Source of the DNA: CAZCZZ01 sp964503335 | Lineage (GTDB): Bacteria > Verrucomicrobiota > Kiritimatiellia > CAIVKH01 | Direction: 5' to 3' | Assembly (NCBI GenBank): GCA_964503335.1 | Contig: CAZCZZ010000021.1 | Coordinates: forward strand, 1 to 58,216 | Length of the DNA stretch: 58,216 nt | In this document: positions 35,195 to 43,735 of the stretch, one piece after another | Layout: every line of letters starts with the position of its first letter | Position numbering within the stretch: the first letter of the stretch is position 1 | Made by a program: the position numbers and the translations under genes | Notes under the pieces: generated by a model | What the model saw: only the letters and a program-made list of their open reading frames with translations | Databases searched by the model: none | Told to the model about the DNA's origin: nothing

Positions 35195-35222
35195 ATAATA
35201 AAACAAGGCGTTTGCGGGTCAA
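35195..35222 (-). promoter_or_regulatory. Promoter for the metY-metX operon
   Basis: On the minus strand TTGACC (35222-35217), a 16-base spacer and TATTAT (35200-35195) are a strong sigma-70-type match. The expected start lies about 40 bases before the SAM aptamer. The ychF promoter points the other way from 35239. Confidence 0.65.
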
Positions 35223-35238
35223 TAGCAGAGATTCCCTG

Positions 35239-35266
35239 TTGCACCGCAGCCCCCATCGGGTAGCAT
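35239..35266 (+). promoter_or_regulatory. Possible promoter for ychF
   Basis: TTGCAC (35239-35244), a 16-base spacer and TAGCAT (35261-35266) lie 29 bases before the ychF ATG, back to back with the metY promoter. This is a by-eye match. Confidence 0.45.
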
Positions 35267-35295
35267 GCGCCCCTTTTCACGGAGCGAAGTACGTC

Positions 35296-36384
35296 ATGGA
35301 AGCAGGAATCGTAGGTCTACCCAACGTCGGCAAGAGCACGCTGTTTAACGCCCTGACAGCGGCGGGCGCCGAGGCAAGCAATTACCCGTTCTGCACGATC
35401 GAGCCCAACGTCGGTATTGTGCCTGTCCCGGATGACCGGTTGGAAGTCATTCACGCCCTGATCGAGACGCAGAAGATTATTCCTTCCGCCCTGAAGCTGG
35501 TGGACATCGCCGGATTGGTCCGCGGGGCCAGCACGGGTGAGGGACTCGGCAACAAGTTCCTTTCCCACATCCGCACGGTGGACGCGATCCTTCAAGTCGT
35601 CCGCTGCTTCGAAAATGACGACGTCACCCACGTCGATGGTTCAGTAGATCCTGTCCGCGACATTTCCACGATCGAGACCGAACTGCTCCTATCCGATCTC
35701 CAGCAGGTGGAGGAATCCATCGGTCGCACCCAGAAGCTCACGCGCGGTGGCGACAAGGAAGCGGTCGCCCGCCTTGAAGTCCTGAATCTCTGCAAGGAAG
35801 CCCTCGCGGCGGGTAAGCCCGTGCGGGCGATCAGTCTCGACGAGGAACAGACGCGACTCGTCAAAGGCCTCGGCATGCTTACCGCCAAGCGGATCCTCTA
35901 TGTCGCTAATGTGGACGAGAGCAATCTCGCGGGCGAGGGACCCATGGTGGAGTCGGTCCGGAAGTTCGCCGCCGAGCATGGCGGCGAAGTCGTGCCCGTC
36001 TGCGCCAAGATTGAATCCGAACTGGCCGAGCTCGAACCGAAGGACCGGCAGGAAATGCTCGAGTCACTCGGCATGAAAGAACCGGCGCTCGCCGCAGTGG
36101 CCCGCGCTGCCTACCACCTCCTCGGCCTGCAGAGCTTCTTCACTGCCGGTGAAAAGGAAATCCGTGCATGGCCCGTGCCCGTTGGCGCCACGGCGCCTCA
36201 GGCTGCTGGTGTGATTCATTCCGACTTCGAACGCGGATTCATCCGCGCCGAAATCTACAGCGTCGCAGACCTCGTCCAGCACAAGACCGAAGCCGCCATC
36301 CGCTCCGCCGGGAAACTGCGCACGGAAGGCAAGACGTACATCATGCAGGACGGCGACGTCTGCCACTTCCTGTTCAACGTCTAA
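35296..36384 (+). CDS. ychF: Ribosome-associated Obg-like ATPase YchF
   Basis: YchF (OLA1) is a TRAFAC-class ATPase that binds ribosomes and affects stress responses. From ATG 35296 the product is 362 residues, the family size: MEAGIVGLPNVGKSTLFNAL (P-loop), VDIAGLVRGASTGEGLGNKF (switch II), the specificity motif YVANVDE in place of NKxD, and the C-terminal TGS domain AEIYSVADLVQHKT. An upstream in-frame extension to 35107 runs through the riboswitch region and was discarded. Confidence 0.97.
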   Translation: MEAGIVGLPNVGKSTLFNALTAAGAEASNYPFCTIEPNVGIVPVPDDRLEVIHALIETQKIIPSALKLVDIAGLVRGASTGEGLGNKFLSHIRTVDAILQVVRCFENDDVTHVDGSVDPVRDISTIETELLLSDLQQVEESIGRTQKLTRGGDKEAVARLEVLNLCKEALAAGKPVRAISLDEEQTRLVKGLGMLTAKRILYVANVDESNLAGEGPMVESVRKFAAEHGGEVVPVCAKIESELAELEPKDRQEMLESLGMKEPALAAVARAAYHLLGLQSFFTAGEKEIRAWPVPVGATAPQAAGVIHSDFERGFIRAEIYSVADLVQHKTEAAIRSAGKLRTEGKTYIMQDGDVCHFLFNV

Positions 36385-36432
36385 AGCCTTCGATAGCTAC
36401 CCGATTCTCCCGACGCGCTCCATCTCACGGGC

Positions 36433-37332
36433 TTACCACAGGGGGGATTTGTAGATTCCGGCGTTGAGGAGAGCTTGGATGCCGGCGCCTACTGCTGGGC
36501 GATCATCGGGGTAGGTCATGCCAAGCCAGGAGTTGGGGGAGATGGCTACTTCTACTTTTACGGATTTGTCGACGATCAACTTGTCGATGTGGGTCGGGAG
36601 GTAATATTCGGCTTTGGGGTCGGTGCCTCTTGTGGCGAGGAAGGATTCGAAGTCCTGGGCCAGCGTCGGGAACAGCTTCGGGGTGAAGCCCCACATGTTC
36701 ATGGAGACGATGGTGTCAGCGGTGAGTTCTGCGGTGTGAGCACCTTTGTCGGCGAGAATTTTGCCATCCTTCTTCTCGATCTTCGTATGCTCGACAATGC
36801 CGGCGAGGTGGCCGGACGCATCAAGCGAACAGACGCCGCGCGAGACGTGGCCATGTTCCGACAGGGTGTTGCCCAGGCGGAAGCCGACGAGCGTGAAGAC
36901 GGGGTCGGTGGGCTGGCGGCGACGCAGGGAGTCAGCGAGCGCTTGAAACGAGTCGCGTCCGTAGAAGTCATCCGCATTGATGACGCCAAACGGTTCCCTC
37001 ACGGTTTCGCTGCAGACGAGGATCGCATGGCCGGTGCCCCATGGTTTGGTGCGTCCGGCGGGGACCTTGTACGGCGCGGGGAGGGCGTCGAGTTCCTGGT
37101 AGACGTAGTCCACATCGATGCGGCCTTTGAGGCGCGGCTCAATGACGGCGCGGAAGGTTTCTTCGATGTCCTTGCGGATTACAAACACGACGCGACCGAA
37201 GCCTGCGCGTATCGCGTCGAACACCGAGTAATCGAGGACGATCTCGCCGTGCGGGCCGACGCCTTCAATCTGTTTCAATCCACCGTAGCGGCTGCCCATG
37301 CCGGCGGCCATGACGACGAGCGCTGGCTTCAT
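36433..37332 (-). CDS. Sugar nucleotidyltransferase
   Basis: This is a GT-A-fold enzyme that joins a sugar 1-phosphate to an NTP. The 299-residue product has the signature LVVMAAGMGSRYGGLKQIEG and the metal Asp in FGVINADDFYG. It fits the RmlA/NTP_transferase superfamily, but the sugar cannot be predicted. Close relatives in PVC and Bacteroidetes genomes are annotated only as nucleotidyltransferase. ATG 37332 overlaps the epimerase stop (ATGA). It is the last gene of the transporter cluster and is convergent with ychF, with a 48-base gap that holds nothing recognisable. Confidence 0.88.
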   Translation of the reverse strand: MKPALVVMAAGMGSRYGGLKQIEGVGPHGEIVLDYSVFDAIRAGFGRVVFVIRKDIEETFRAVIEPRLKGRIDVDYVYQELDALPAPYKVPAGRTKPWGTGHAILVCSETVREPFGVINADDFYGRDSFQALADSLRRRQPTDPVFTLVGFRLGNTLSEHGHVSRGVCSLDASGHLAGIVEHTKIEKKDGKILADKGAHTAELTADTIVSMNMWGFTPKLFPTLAQDFESFLATRGTDPKAEYYLPTHIDKLIVDKSVKVEVAISPNSWLGMTYPDDRPAVGAGIQALLNAGIYKSPLW

Positions 37333-38288
37333 CCTCGTTTCTCCTGCGTGAGATGGTTCCAAAGTTCCGTGAGGCCGGCTTCAAGCGTCCATGCGGGCGC
37401 GTAGCCGAGCCATTTCCGGGCGAGCTGGATGTCGGACACCGAGTCCCTGATGTCGCCGCTGCGCTCCTCGGCGAAGGCGGGGGTGGGCTGCTTCTTTGCG
37501 ATACGTCCCAGCACGTCTACGAGTTCGAGCAGTGAGACTCGGTGTCCCGTTCCGACATTCAACGCTTCGCCTTTGCCGACGTTGGGGGAGGTCGCAGCGA
37601 GCAGGTTCGCTTGCACCACGTCGCCGATATAGACGAAGTCGCGCGTCTGCTGTCCGTCGCCATAAATCGAGATGTCCTGGTTGTGCCGCAACGCGTCGGT
37701 GAAGCGGGAGATCACGCCGGAGTAGGGCGACGACGTGTCCTGTCGCGGTCCATACACATTGAAATAGCGGAGCGAGACGGTTTCGAGTCCGTACAAGCTC
37801 GCGTACACGGAAAGGTAATACTCGCCCGTGATCTTCCCGACGGCGTAGGGCGACGCGGGCTGCGGTCGCTGCATTTCCTTCTTTGGCAGCGACGGATCGT
37901 TTCCGTACACGGCCGCCGAGCTGGCGAAGACCAGTCGCTTCGCCCCGGCAACATGGGCCGCGTGGAGCACGTTCAGCGTGCCGGTGATATTGATGTTGTG
38001 GTTTTCGAGGGGGCGTTCGACCGACGAGAACACGGACACAAGCGCCGCCTCGTGGAACACGACCTTGATGCCCTGCATCGCCTCTTCGAGGACTTCGACA
38101 TCGCGGATGTCGCCTTCGATAAAGTCCACGCGATCCTTGATCGCCGCGATGTTGCGCGGTTTGCCGGACGACAGGTTGTCGAGGATGCGGACCTGGCAGC
38201 CCAGCGAAACGAGCTTCTCGGCGATATGCGAACCGATGAAGCCGCAGCCACCGGTGATCAGGACGGGTCCTTCTGGTGCTTGGGTCAT
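37329..38288 (-). CDS. NAD-dependent UDP-sugar epimerase/dehydratase
   Basis: This is an extended short-chain dehydrogenase/reductase. The 319-residue product has the NAD motif ITGGCGFIGSHIAEKL, the catalytic region SSAAVYG and the YxxxK pair in SPYAVGKITGEYY. The block RYFNVYGPRQDTSSPYSGVI resembles UDP-GlcNAc 4-epimerases of the WbpP/Gne group more than GalE, but substrate is inference. ATG 38288 overlaps the deacetylase stop, and its own stop overlaps the nucleotidyltransferase start, so the three are translated in series. Confidence 0.87.
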   Translation of the reverse strand: MTQAPEGPVLITGGCGFIGSHIAEKLVSLGCQVRILDNLSSGKPRNIAAIKDRVDFIEGDIRDVEVLEEAMQGIKVVFHEAALVSVFSSVERPLENHNINITGTLNVLHAAHVAGAKRLVFASSAAVYGNDPSLPKKEMQRPQPASPYAVGKITGEYYLSVYASLYGLETVSLRYFNVYGPRQDTSSPYSGVISRFTDALRHNQDISIYGDGQQTRDFVYIGDVVQANLLAATSPNVGKGEALNVGTGHRVSLLELVDVLGRIAKKQPTPAFAEERSGDIRDSVSDIQLARKWLGYAPAWTLEAGLTELWNHLTQEKRG

Positions 38289-39055
38289 GACGCGGCTCCG
38301 AAGAGGATGGAGGGGGATTTGGACGATGGGAGACAAAGTGCCGGGGCGTTCCACGGTGTGAGACGGTAAAGAGTGGCGAAGGTCATGGCTGGGGCCTTCG
38401 CGCCTTGGGCGCCGACGACTTCGGCGCCGCGGCGCACGTTGTCCTGCATCCAAGCCGGCAGGCGCAGGTGGTAAGGGTTCCGCTCTACTTCACCTTTGTG
38501 CAGAGCGAGCGCGTTGACGAGATCGGCAACATCGCGCGGGCTCGATTCGACCATCAGGTTGGGGCGGGTCATCGGTTGCCAGAACTCGGTTTCGATCACG
38601 AGCGTTCGGATGCCTTTGCCGGCCTTGCGCAGGCCTTCCATCACGGTCTTGTGCACGGCGATATGTGTTGGATGAAGATCGTCTGCGTGCGGCACGAAGA
38701 GTGCAGCCGGGCGATAGAGTCTCAGTAGCGTAGCGACGTCCACCGGTCCCTCATACAGCTCGAACCCCAGGGCCCGGCAGGCGAGCGTGAGTTCAGTGCG
38801 ACGGGCTTTGCGGCGTGCGATGCGGCTGCCGAAGGTCATCGGGATGTTCGTGATGCGGAAGCCGCACTGGCGGAGAAGGCGTAGAGGCAAAGCGCCCGTG
38901 ATACATTCGTCGTCGGGGTGCGGCGAGAAAAGAAGGACGTGCGGCGCATCTGGCGCGCCTTTGGCGGCAACAGCAGCGACGGGCTTTGTCCGCGCACCTT
39001 GCCGTTGCGCGGCAAGCAGGTCTTTTATGAAGGTATCGAACGGAACTCGCATCAT
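38285..39055 (-). CDS. PIG-L family N-deacetylase
   Basis: PIG-L/LmbE enzymes are zinc hydrolases that remove acetyl groups from N-acetylglucosamine-type sugars. The 256-residue product has the zinc motif SPHPDDECITG and the later ligand block DLHPTHIAVHKTV. About 40 residues precede the core. There is no signal peptide, so it acts in the cytoplasm. It starts 24 bases after the permease gene and overlaps the epimerase gene, so an imported acetylated sugar is the natural substrate guess. MetRS-like or antibiotic-pathway roles are not suggested by context. Confidence 0.85.
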   Translation of the reverse strand: MMRVPFDTFIKDLLAAQRQGARTKPVAAVAAKGAPDAPHVLLFSPHPDDECITGALPLRLLRQCGFRITNIPMTFGSRIARRKARRTELTLACRALGFELYEGPVDVATLLRLYRPAALFVPHADDLHPTHIAVHKTVMEGLRKAGKGIRTLVIETEFWQPMTRPNLMVESSPRDVADLVNALALHKGEVERNPYHLRLPAWMQDNVRRGAEVVGAQGAKAPAMTFATLYRLTPWNAPALCLPSSKSPSILFGAAS

Positions 39056-39079
39056 CTATCCCCGGAAAATGCGACGCTA

Positions 39080-40906
39080 TCACTTCTCCACGGGCACGAC
39101 AATGCCGCGCATGATGATGCGCTGGCAAAAGAAGAACACGGCGAAGGTTGGTATGGCGGCGATGAGCAGGGATGCATAGACGACAGCCTGTCCGCTCCGG
39201 CTCTGCAGTTGGTACAGCCATACCATGAGCGTCCACATCCGCTCGTCCTGGCAGATGAGCAACGCGAACATGAAACTGGAGTAGGCCGCGGTGAAGGCGT
39301 GCAGCGCGATGACGGCGAGAATCGGTCGCGAGAGGCTCATCGTGATGTGCCAGAACATCAGCCACTCGCTCGCGCCGTCGATATCCGCGCTTTCGTAGAG
39401 CTCGCGCGGCAGGGAGTCGAAGAAGCCCTTGAGCAGGAAGATGGAATACCCGTTCGCCATCACGGGCAGAACGAGCGCGGAAAAGGTGTTGAGCAGGTTC
39501 AAGTCGCGCAGCATCAGGAACGCGGGGATCTGCGTGACCATCGGCGGGAACGACATGGTCAGCAGCAGGAAGAGCAGAATCTTGTAGGTGGATGCCATCT
39601 TATAGCGGCTCAACGCATAGGCTGCCATGGGGTTCACCAGCAGGGCCGTGGCCATGGACAGGAGGCAGAAGATGACGGTGTTGCGAATGCCGCGGCCGTG
39701 GAGCATCAGGTAGTCGATGACGGTGATGAAATTGCGCGCAGCGAATTCACGCCGGAGCGCGGATCGCTCATCAAGGAACGCGGCGTAGTGCCACTCGCGT
39801 TGTGGCGGCATGATCGCATCCCGCTCTGCGTCGGGCACCTTCCCTCGGACGAAATCCTGGAATTGGAATTCGACGGAGTTGAGCGAAAGTCGGTCGAGCT
39901 TGGCCTGATGCAGCTGCCCTGAATCGGGGTCTTTCCAACCTGTGATGAAAGCTTCCCAGTCGCTGAGGGCGAGTGTGTTGGTGGGGGCGGTTTCCGTAAA
40001 CGTACGGCCGGCAAGGTCGCTGTAGCGGGCGGCTAGGTAGGCGCGATACGCGTCGGCTTCGGAGGGGTCGATCCGGATCCAGAGCAGGTTCAGCGTGTTG
40101 CGGACGAACCACTCCCAGTCCTCGCGCTCCCTGATATTGCCTTGAGGCGCGCGTCGAGTGAGGCGGACATCGTCATAGGATGAGTAGGCGGTGCCGTGCG
40201 ACTGGTTGTAGAGCGCGATGTCTTTTGAGTACTGCGACTTCAGGAACATCGCTTTGAAGAATCCGTTCGCGGTGAAGTAGTAGCTGTGCGCTTCGGGCTG
40301 TCGCTGCTTGAACTCGCGCACCGTGTCGTGCCACGGCGTGGCGAGGGGACGGCTCCGGCGCGACCAGAATTCCTCGTTGCGGACCTGGAACGCATTCCAG
40401 CCTTGGAACTCTGTGCCCAATTCGCGATTTACGGCCGTGATATCGTCGTTGCTGCGCTCCATCAACTCGCGTTTCAACGCGCGAAGCGCGGATGGACCGG
40501 TGCGCGTGACGGGTGTCTGGATATAGCCGATGGCGAAGTGTTCGGCAGTGAGATGGGGTTGTGCGATGAAGTCCTGCCAGAGCTTCACGAGGTCGGGATT
40601 GGATGAGGTCGGGGGCTTTACGGATTCAAACGTCGACACATCAAGGTCGTAGCAGGACTGGAGATCGGACAGGCGTTCGTTGAAGAGTCCCTCGATGTGC
40701 TTTCGGTACAGCGCCTCGTCATTGCGCAGGAAGGCGGGGATGAGATCGAAGTCCTTCACATCGACCGAGCTCTTCATGCTGCCGGATATCATGAGAAGGA
40801 ACGGCAGGAGAATCGCGCAGGACCCCGCGATAAGCAGCGCGGCGATGCTACCGCGCAGGAGTCGCATGTGCAGCGAACGGCGGCCGATCTGGGAGAGAAT
40901 GGGCAT
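39080..40906 (-). CDS. Sugar ABC transporter permease (MalG-like) with large extracytoplasmic insertion
   Basis: The 608-residue product has a MalG-type core split by an insertion. Helix 1 is at about residues 18-42. About 355 mostly hydrophilic, Trp/Arg-rich residues then follow before NTVIFCLLSMATALL (about 408) resumes the normal permease with five more helices. The EAA loop that docks on the ATPase is ELYESADIDGASEWLMFWH at about 503. Since MalG helix 1 runs outward, the insertion must face the periplasm. Typical MalG proteins have 270-300 residues. ATG 40906 is 2 bases after the stop of the binding-protein/permease gene, and an in-frame upstream extension to 41002 was rejected. Confidence 0.88.
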   Translation of the reverse strand: MPILSQIGRRSLHMRLLRGSIAALLIAGSCAILLPFLLMISGSMKSSVDVKDFDLIPAFLRNDEALYRKHIEGLFNERLSDLQSCYDLDVSTFESVKPPTSSNPDLVKLWQDFIAQPHLTAEHFAIGYIQTPVTRTGPSALRALKRELMERSNDDITAVNRELGTEFQGWNAFQVRNEEFWSRRSRPLATPWHDTVREFKQRQPEAHSYYFTANGFFKAMFLKSQYSKDIALYNQSHGTAYSSYDDVRLTRRAPQGNIREREDWEWFVRNTLNLLWIRIDPSEADAYRAYLAARYSDLAGRTFTETAPTNTLALSDWEAFITGWKDPDSGQLHQAKLDRLSLNSVEFQFQDFVRGKVPDAERDAIMPPQREWHYAAFLDERSALRREFAARNFITVIDYLMLHGRGIRNTVIFCLLSMATALLVNPMAAYALSRYKMASTYKILLFLLLTMSFPPMVTQIPAFLMLRDLNLLNTFSALVLPVMANGYSIFLLKGFFDSLPRELYESADIDGASEWLMFWHITMSLSRPILAVIALHAFTAAYSSFMFALLICQDERMWTLMVWLYQLQSRSGQAVVYASLLIAAIPTFAVFFFCQRIIMRGIVVPVEK

Positions 40907-40908
40907 CG

Positions 40909-43602
40909 CTACAGTTTGTCCCCCGCAGCACGAAACTCGATGCGCGACAGAATCCGGAGCTGATACACCGTGAACCCGATCAACATGAACGCGAGGATCC
41001 ATGCCATTGCTGTGGCGGGGCCGAATTGGAGATAGATGAACGCGCGGTAGAAGATGTGCAGCCCCGCGACCTCCGTGCCCGACGCGCCGCCGGTCATTGC
41101 GAGGATGTTCGCCTCGGCGTGGAACCAGGCGTGGATGAAGGCGCCGACGAAGTTGATCACGAGAAGCGGTTTCAGCATCGGGATGACGATGAAGAGAATC
41201 TTGTCGGTGAACGAAGCGCCGTCCATGTCAGCCGCCTCGTAGAGTTCGTCGGAGATGCCTTTGAGCGCCGCGAGATAGATCAGGCTGCCGGGGCCGACAC
41301 CCGCCCACACGAGCGGAAGCACGCAAGCGAACATCGCCGTCTCGGGGTCGCCGAGCCATCGGATCGGCTCCGGCATCGTCGATCCCAAGCGTTGGAACCA
41401 GGGGAGGGCGGAATTTCCAAGCATTGGAAGTGCGAGCTTGATGAAGGTCCAGCCGAGCGCGATGCCGGCCAACGCGGCGAGGCCGGCTTGAAAGCGGAAG
41501 CCGTGGCGCAGGAGGCGATCCACGAAGGCCCATGCGATGGCGACGAAGACACCTGCGGCCGCGAGGTATGTCCACGCGGGCACGTGGAGTAGGACTCGGT
41601 TCATCAGCCCTGCTTCGCTTCCTTCATAGAATGACTTCCAAAGCAGGATGACGACGAGGCCGGACATCACGGCGGGCAGGTAGAAGAGTGTGCGAAAGAG
41701 CAGGGTTCCGAACGGGACTTCCTGCAGAAGAATGGCGAGCAGGAGAGGCGGCAGGAACGTCAGGGCGATGACGAGGATGCTGTAGCGCAGCGCGTTCCAC
41801 ACCGACGTCCACCATTCGGAGCTCCAAAGCACGGCACCAAAGTTGTCGAGGCCGGTCCATACCGATTCACCGAGCAGGCGATAATCCTGGAAGGCCATCA
41901 AAGCGCCGCGGAGCAGCGGGAAGTATTGCCACATGAGGATGGAAAGCGCGGCCGGCAGGAGCAGGATGATCGCCCACTTGTAGCGTCGTGCCCTGGAGAG
42001 CACCGTCACGGGATCGCTCCCGGTGTCCGGCTGACGAAACGCCGCGAGCGCACGGCGAATGACCATGACGAACAGGGGCACGACGACCAGGAGGAACAGG
42101 AGTGCGGTGCGACGCTGGAAGGCCAGCGCTTGCGGCGTTTGCTCGTTGAGCATGATGCGCCGCGCCTTGTTCGCGGCATCGGAGAGTAATCCGTGCAGCA
42201 CTTCGTCGCTCAGCGGTTCATCATTTAACGCCATCTGCTCGGCCTTGTGGATCGGCTCGGTCATCAGGTCATATGCGACGTTGCTGTTGCGGCCGTAGGG
42301 CTCGGGTTTTCCGGATTCGATGACGATGCGAAACGTGTCGGCCCAGCCGGGCGGAGTGAGCCGCATGATTTCGGGATAGCCGAATAGCTCGAGGTACTTC
42401 GGATTCATAAAGCGGCCGAAGCCGCCTTCGACCATGACGCGGGTGCGGATTTCCGCGGCCTCCTTGCTGTCGTAGAACTTGATGAACTCCCACGCCGCAT
42501 CGCGCACGAGCGGGTCTTCGATCTCGGAGAAGATGCCCATCATGCGTCCATTCAACTCCGCGCCGCGTTGGCCTGTCGGTCCCTTCGGCACAGGCGCCAT
42601 GCCCGTTACATCGGGATTGATCGTCGAGAAGAGCTTCTCGTCCATGTAATCGAGCATCATCGCGATCTGGCCGCGGTCCCATTTTACGCGCGCTTCCCCG
42701 GCTTCCTTGTGCGCGTAGCCGCGACGCTTGCGACCGGTGGCGTCAGTCCACGGCTCGGTGCAAAGGCGGGTGTAGAAATCAAGCGCTCGCACACCTTCGG
42801 GGGAATCGAACGCGATATGCCACGTGTCCTTTTCCTCGTCGTAGGTCATCGCCTCGCCGCCGGCGGACCACAGGAAGTTGATCCAGAACCACGACTCGTG
42901 CTTGGCGCGGGCGAACCGGATGCCGTACACGCCCTTGGCTGGATCAGTCAGCTTGCGGCACGCCGCGAGCATGTCATCCCACGTCCAATTCGCATCCGGA
43001 TATGCCACGCCCGCGGCGTCAAAGAGGTCCTTGCGGTAGAGCAATACCTTCCCCAGCGCACCGCCGTAGGGCAGGGCCCAGACGTGCGGGGAACCGTCGG
43101 GGCCCTTGCGACGGATGACGGGCCAGAACTTCTCGAAGACGCGGAACTCCGCTTCTTCTGGCTGCATCGACGGAAAGTAGCCGTCCTCGGGCCGGTCGAG
43201 CGGATAGAGGATGCCCTGCCGGATATAGGTGTCGGAGCGACGGAAGTTGACATAGATCACGTCCGGCGCGACGCGTCCTGCAATGGCGAGCAAATCGGAT
43301 TCCACGCCCTCGACCGTGATCCCGGAGAACTCGTGCAACCGGACCTCGGCGCGGGAATAGGTGTCGTCCTTCAAGCGCGGCGCGATGAGTTCAGGAAAGC
43401 GCTTGGTGAACGCGCGGATGACCGCGGTATCGGCCTGGCTTGCCGCATCGGTTGCCGCCGGATCGGGAAAGATCCAGTCGTGGATCTTTAGATGAATGAC
43501 AGCCTTGTCGCCGTGCTTTTCCACCCATCCGGCGTTCGTGTGTGCGGCACTCCACAGCAGAGCCGCGACGCACAGGTTGAGCAGCCGGAGTTTCATCGGC
43601 AT
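40909..43602 (-). CDS. Sugar ABC transporter: substrate-binding protein fused to MalF-like permease
   Basis: The 897-residue chain joins two usually separate parts. Residues 1-24 are a signal peptide (MPMKLRLLNLCVAALLWSAA). About 25-495 are a family 1 extracellular solute-binding domain (VWALPYGGALGKVLLYRKDL, WTWDDMLAACRKLTD). A single helix near 499-516 returns to the cytoplasm. After a short linker, residues 539-897 are a MalF-type permease with EAA loop ELYEAADMDGASFTDKILF. The permease carries an extra hydrophobic insert around 665-745. The topology is self-consistent. ATGs at 43602 and 43596 are both possible starts. No ATP-binding subunit is encoded in the cluster. Confidence 0.9.
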   Translation of the reverse strand: MPMKLRLLNLCVAALLWSAAHTNAGWVEKHGDKAVIHLKIHDWIFPDPAATDAASQADTAVIRAFTKRFPELIAPRLKDDTYSRAEVRLHEFSGITVEGVESDLLAIAGRVAPDVIYVNFRRSDTYIRQGILYPLDRPEDGYFPSMQPEEAEFRVFEKFWPVIRRKGPDGSPHVWALPYGGALGKVLLYRKDLFDAAGVAYPDANWTWDDMLAACRKLTDPAKGVYGIRFARAKHESWFWINFLWSAGGEAMTYDEEKDTWHIAFDSPEGVRALDFYTRLCTEPWTDATGRKRRGYAHKEAGEARVKWDRGQIAMMLDYMDEKLFSTINPDVTGMAPVPKGPTGQRGAELNGRMMGIFSEIEDPLVRDAAWEFIKFYDSKEAAEIRTRVMVEGGFGRFMNPKYLELFGYPEIMRLTPPGWADTFRIVIESGKPEPYGRNSNVAYDLMTEPIHKAEQMALNDEPLSDEVLHGLLSDAANKARRIMLNEQTPQALAFQRRTALLFLLVVVPLFVMVIRRALAAFRQPDTGSDPVTVLSRARRYKWAIILLLPAALSILMWQYFPLLRGALMAFQDYRLLGESVWTGLDNFGAVLWSSEWWTSVWNALRYSILVIALTFLPPLLLAILLQEVPFGTLLFRTLFYLPAVMSGLVVILLWKSFYEGSEAGLMNRVLLHVPAWTYLAAAGVFVAIAWAFVDRLLRHGFRFQAGLAALAGIALGWTFIKLALPMLGNSALPWFQRLGSTMPEPIRWLGDPETAMFACVLPLVWAGVGPGSLIYLAALKGISDELYEAADMDGASFTDKILFIVIPMLKPLLVINFVGAFIHAWFHAEANILAMTGGASGTEVAGLHIFYRAFIYLQFGPATAMAWILAFMLIGFTVYQLRILSRIEFRAAGDKL

Positions 43603-43675
43603 AGGTTTGGCATGAGAGGGCGGAGCGAACCAGACCAAAGTCTCGGGCAGGGCGTGGACGGCTTTACCGGACAAC

Positions 43676-43726
43676 ACGCGTCGCGGTAGCTCCGCGCTCC
43701 ATGGAGAACCGAGCTACTGCGAGGTG
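43676..43726. repeat. Dispersed hairpin repeat, copy 1 (complete)
   Basis: TCGCGGTAGCTCCGCGCTCC AT (43681-43702) is followed directly by its imperfect inverse (43701-43722), so the RNA or DNA strand can form a long hairpin with about 20-base arms. ACGCG precedes it and GAGGTG ends it. It lies between the propeller gene and the binding-protein/permease gene. The first 27 bases recur exactly at 49681. Confidence 0.85.
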
Positions 43727-43735
43727 GTTCTGCAT

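Noticed and set aside
36385..36432. A further copy of the hairpin repeat or a terminator between ychF and the nucleotidyltransferase gene
   Set aside because: GACGCGCTCCAT near 36413 resembles part of the repeat, but the rest does not match and no stem forms.
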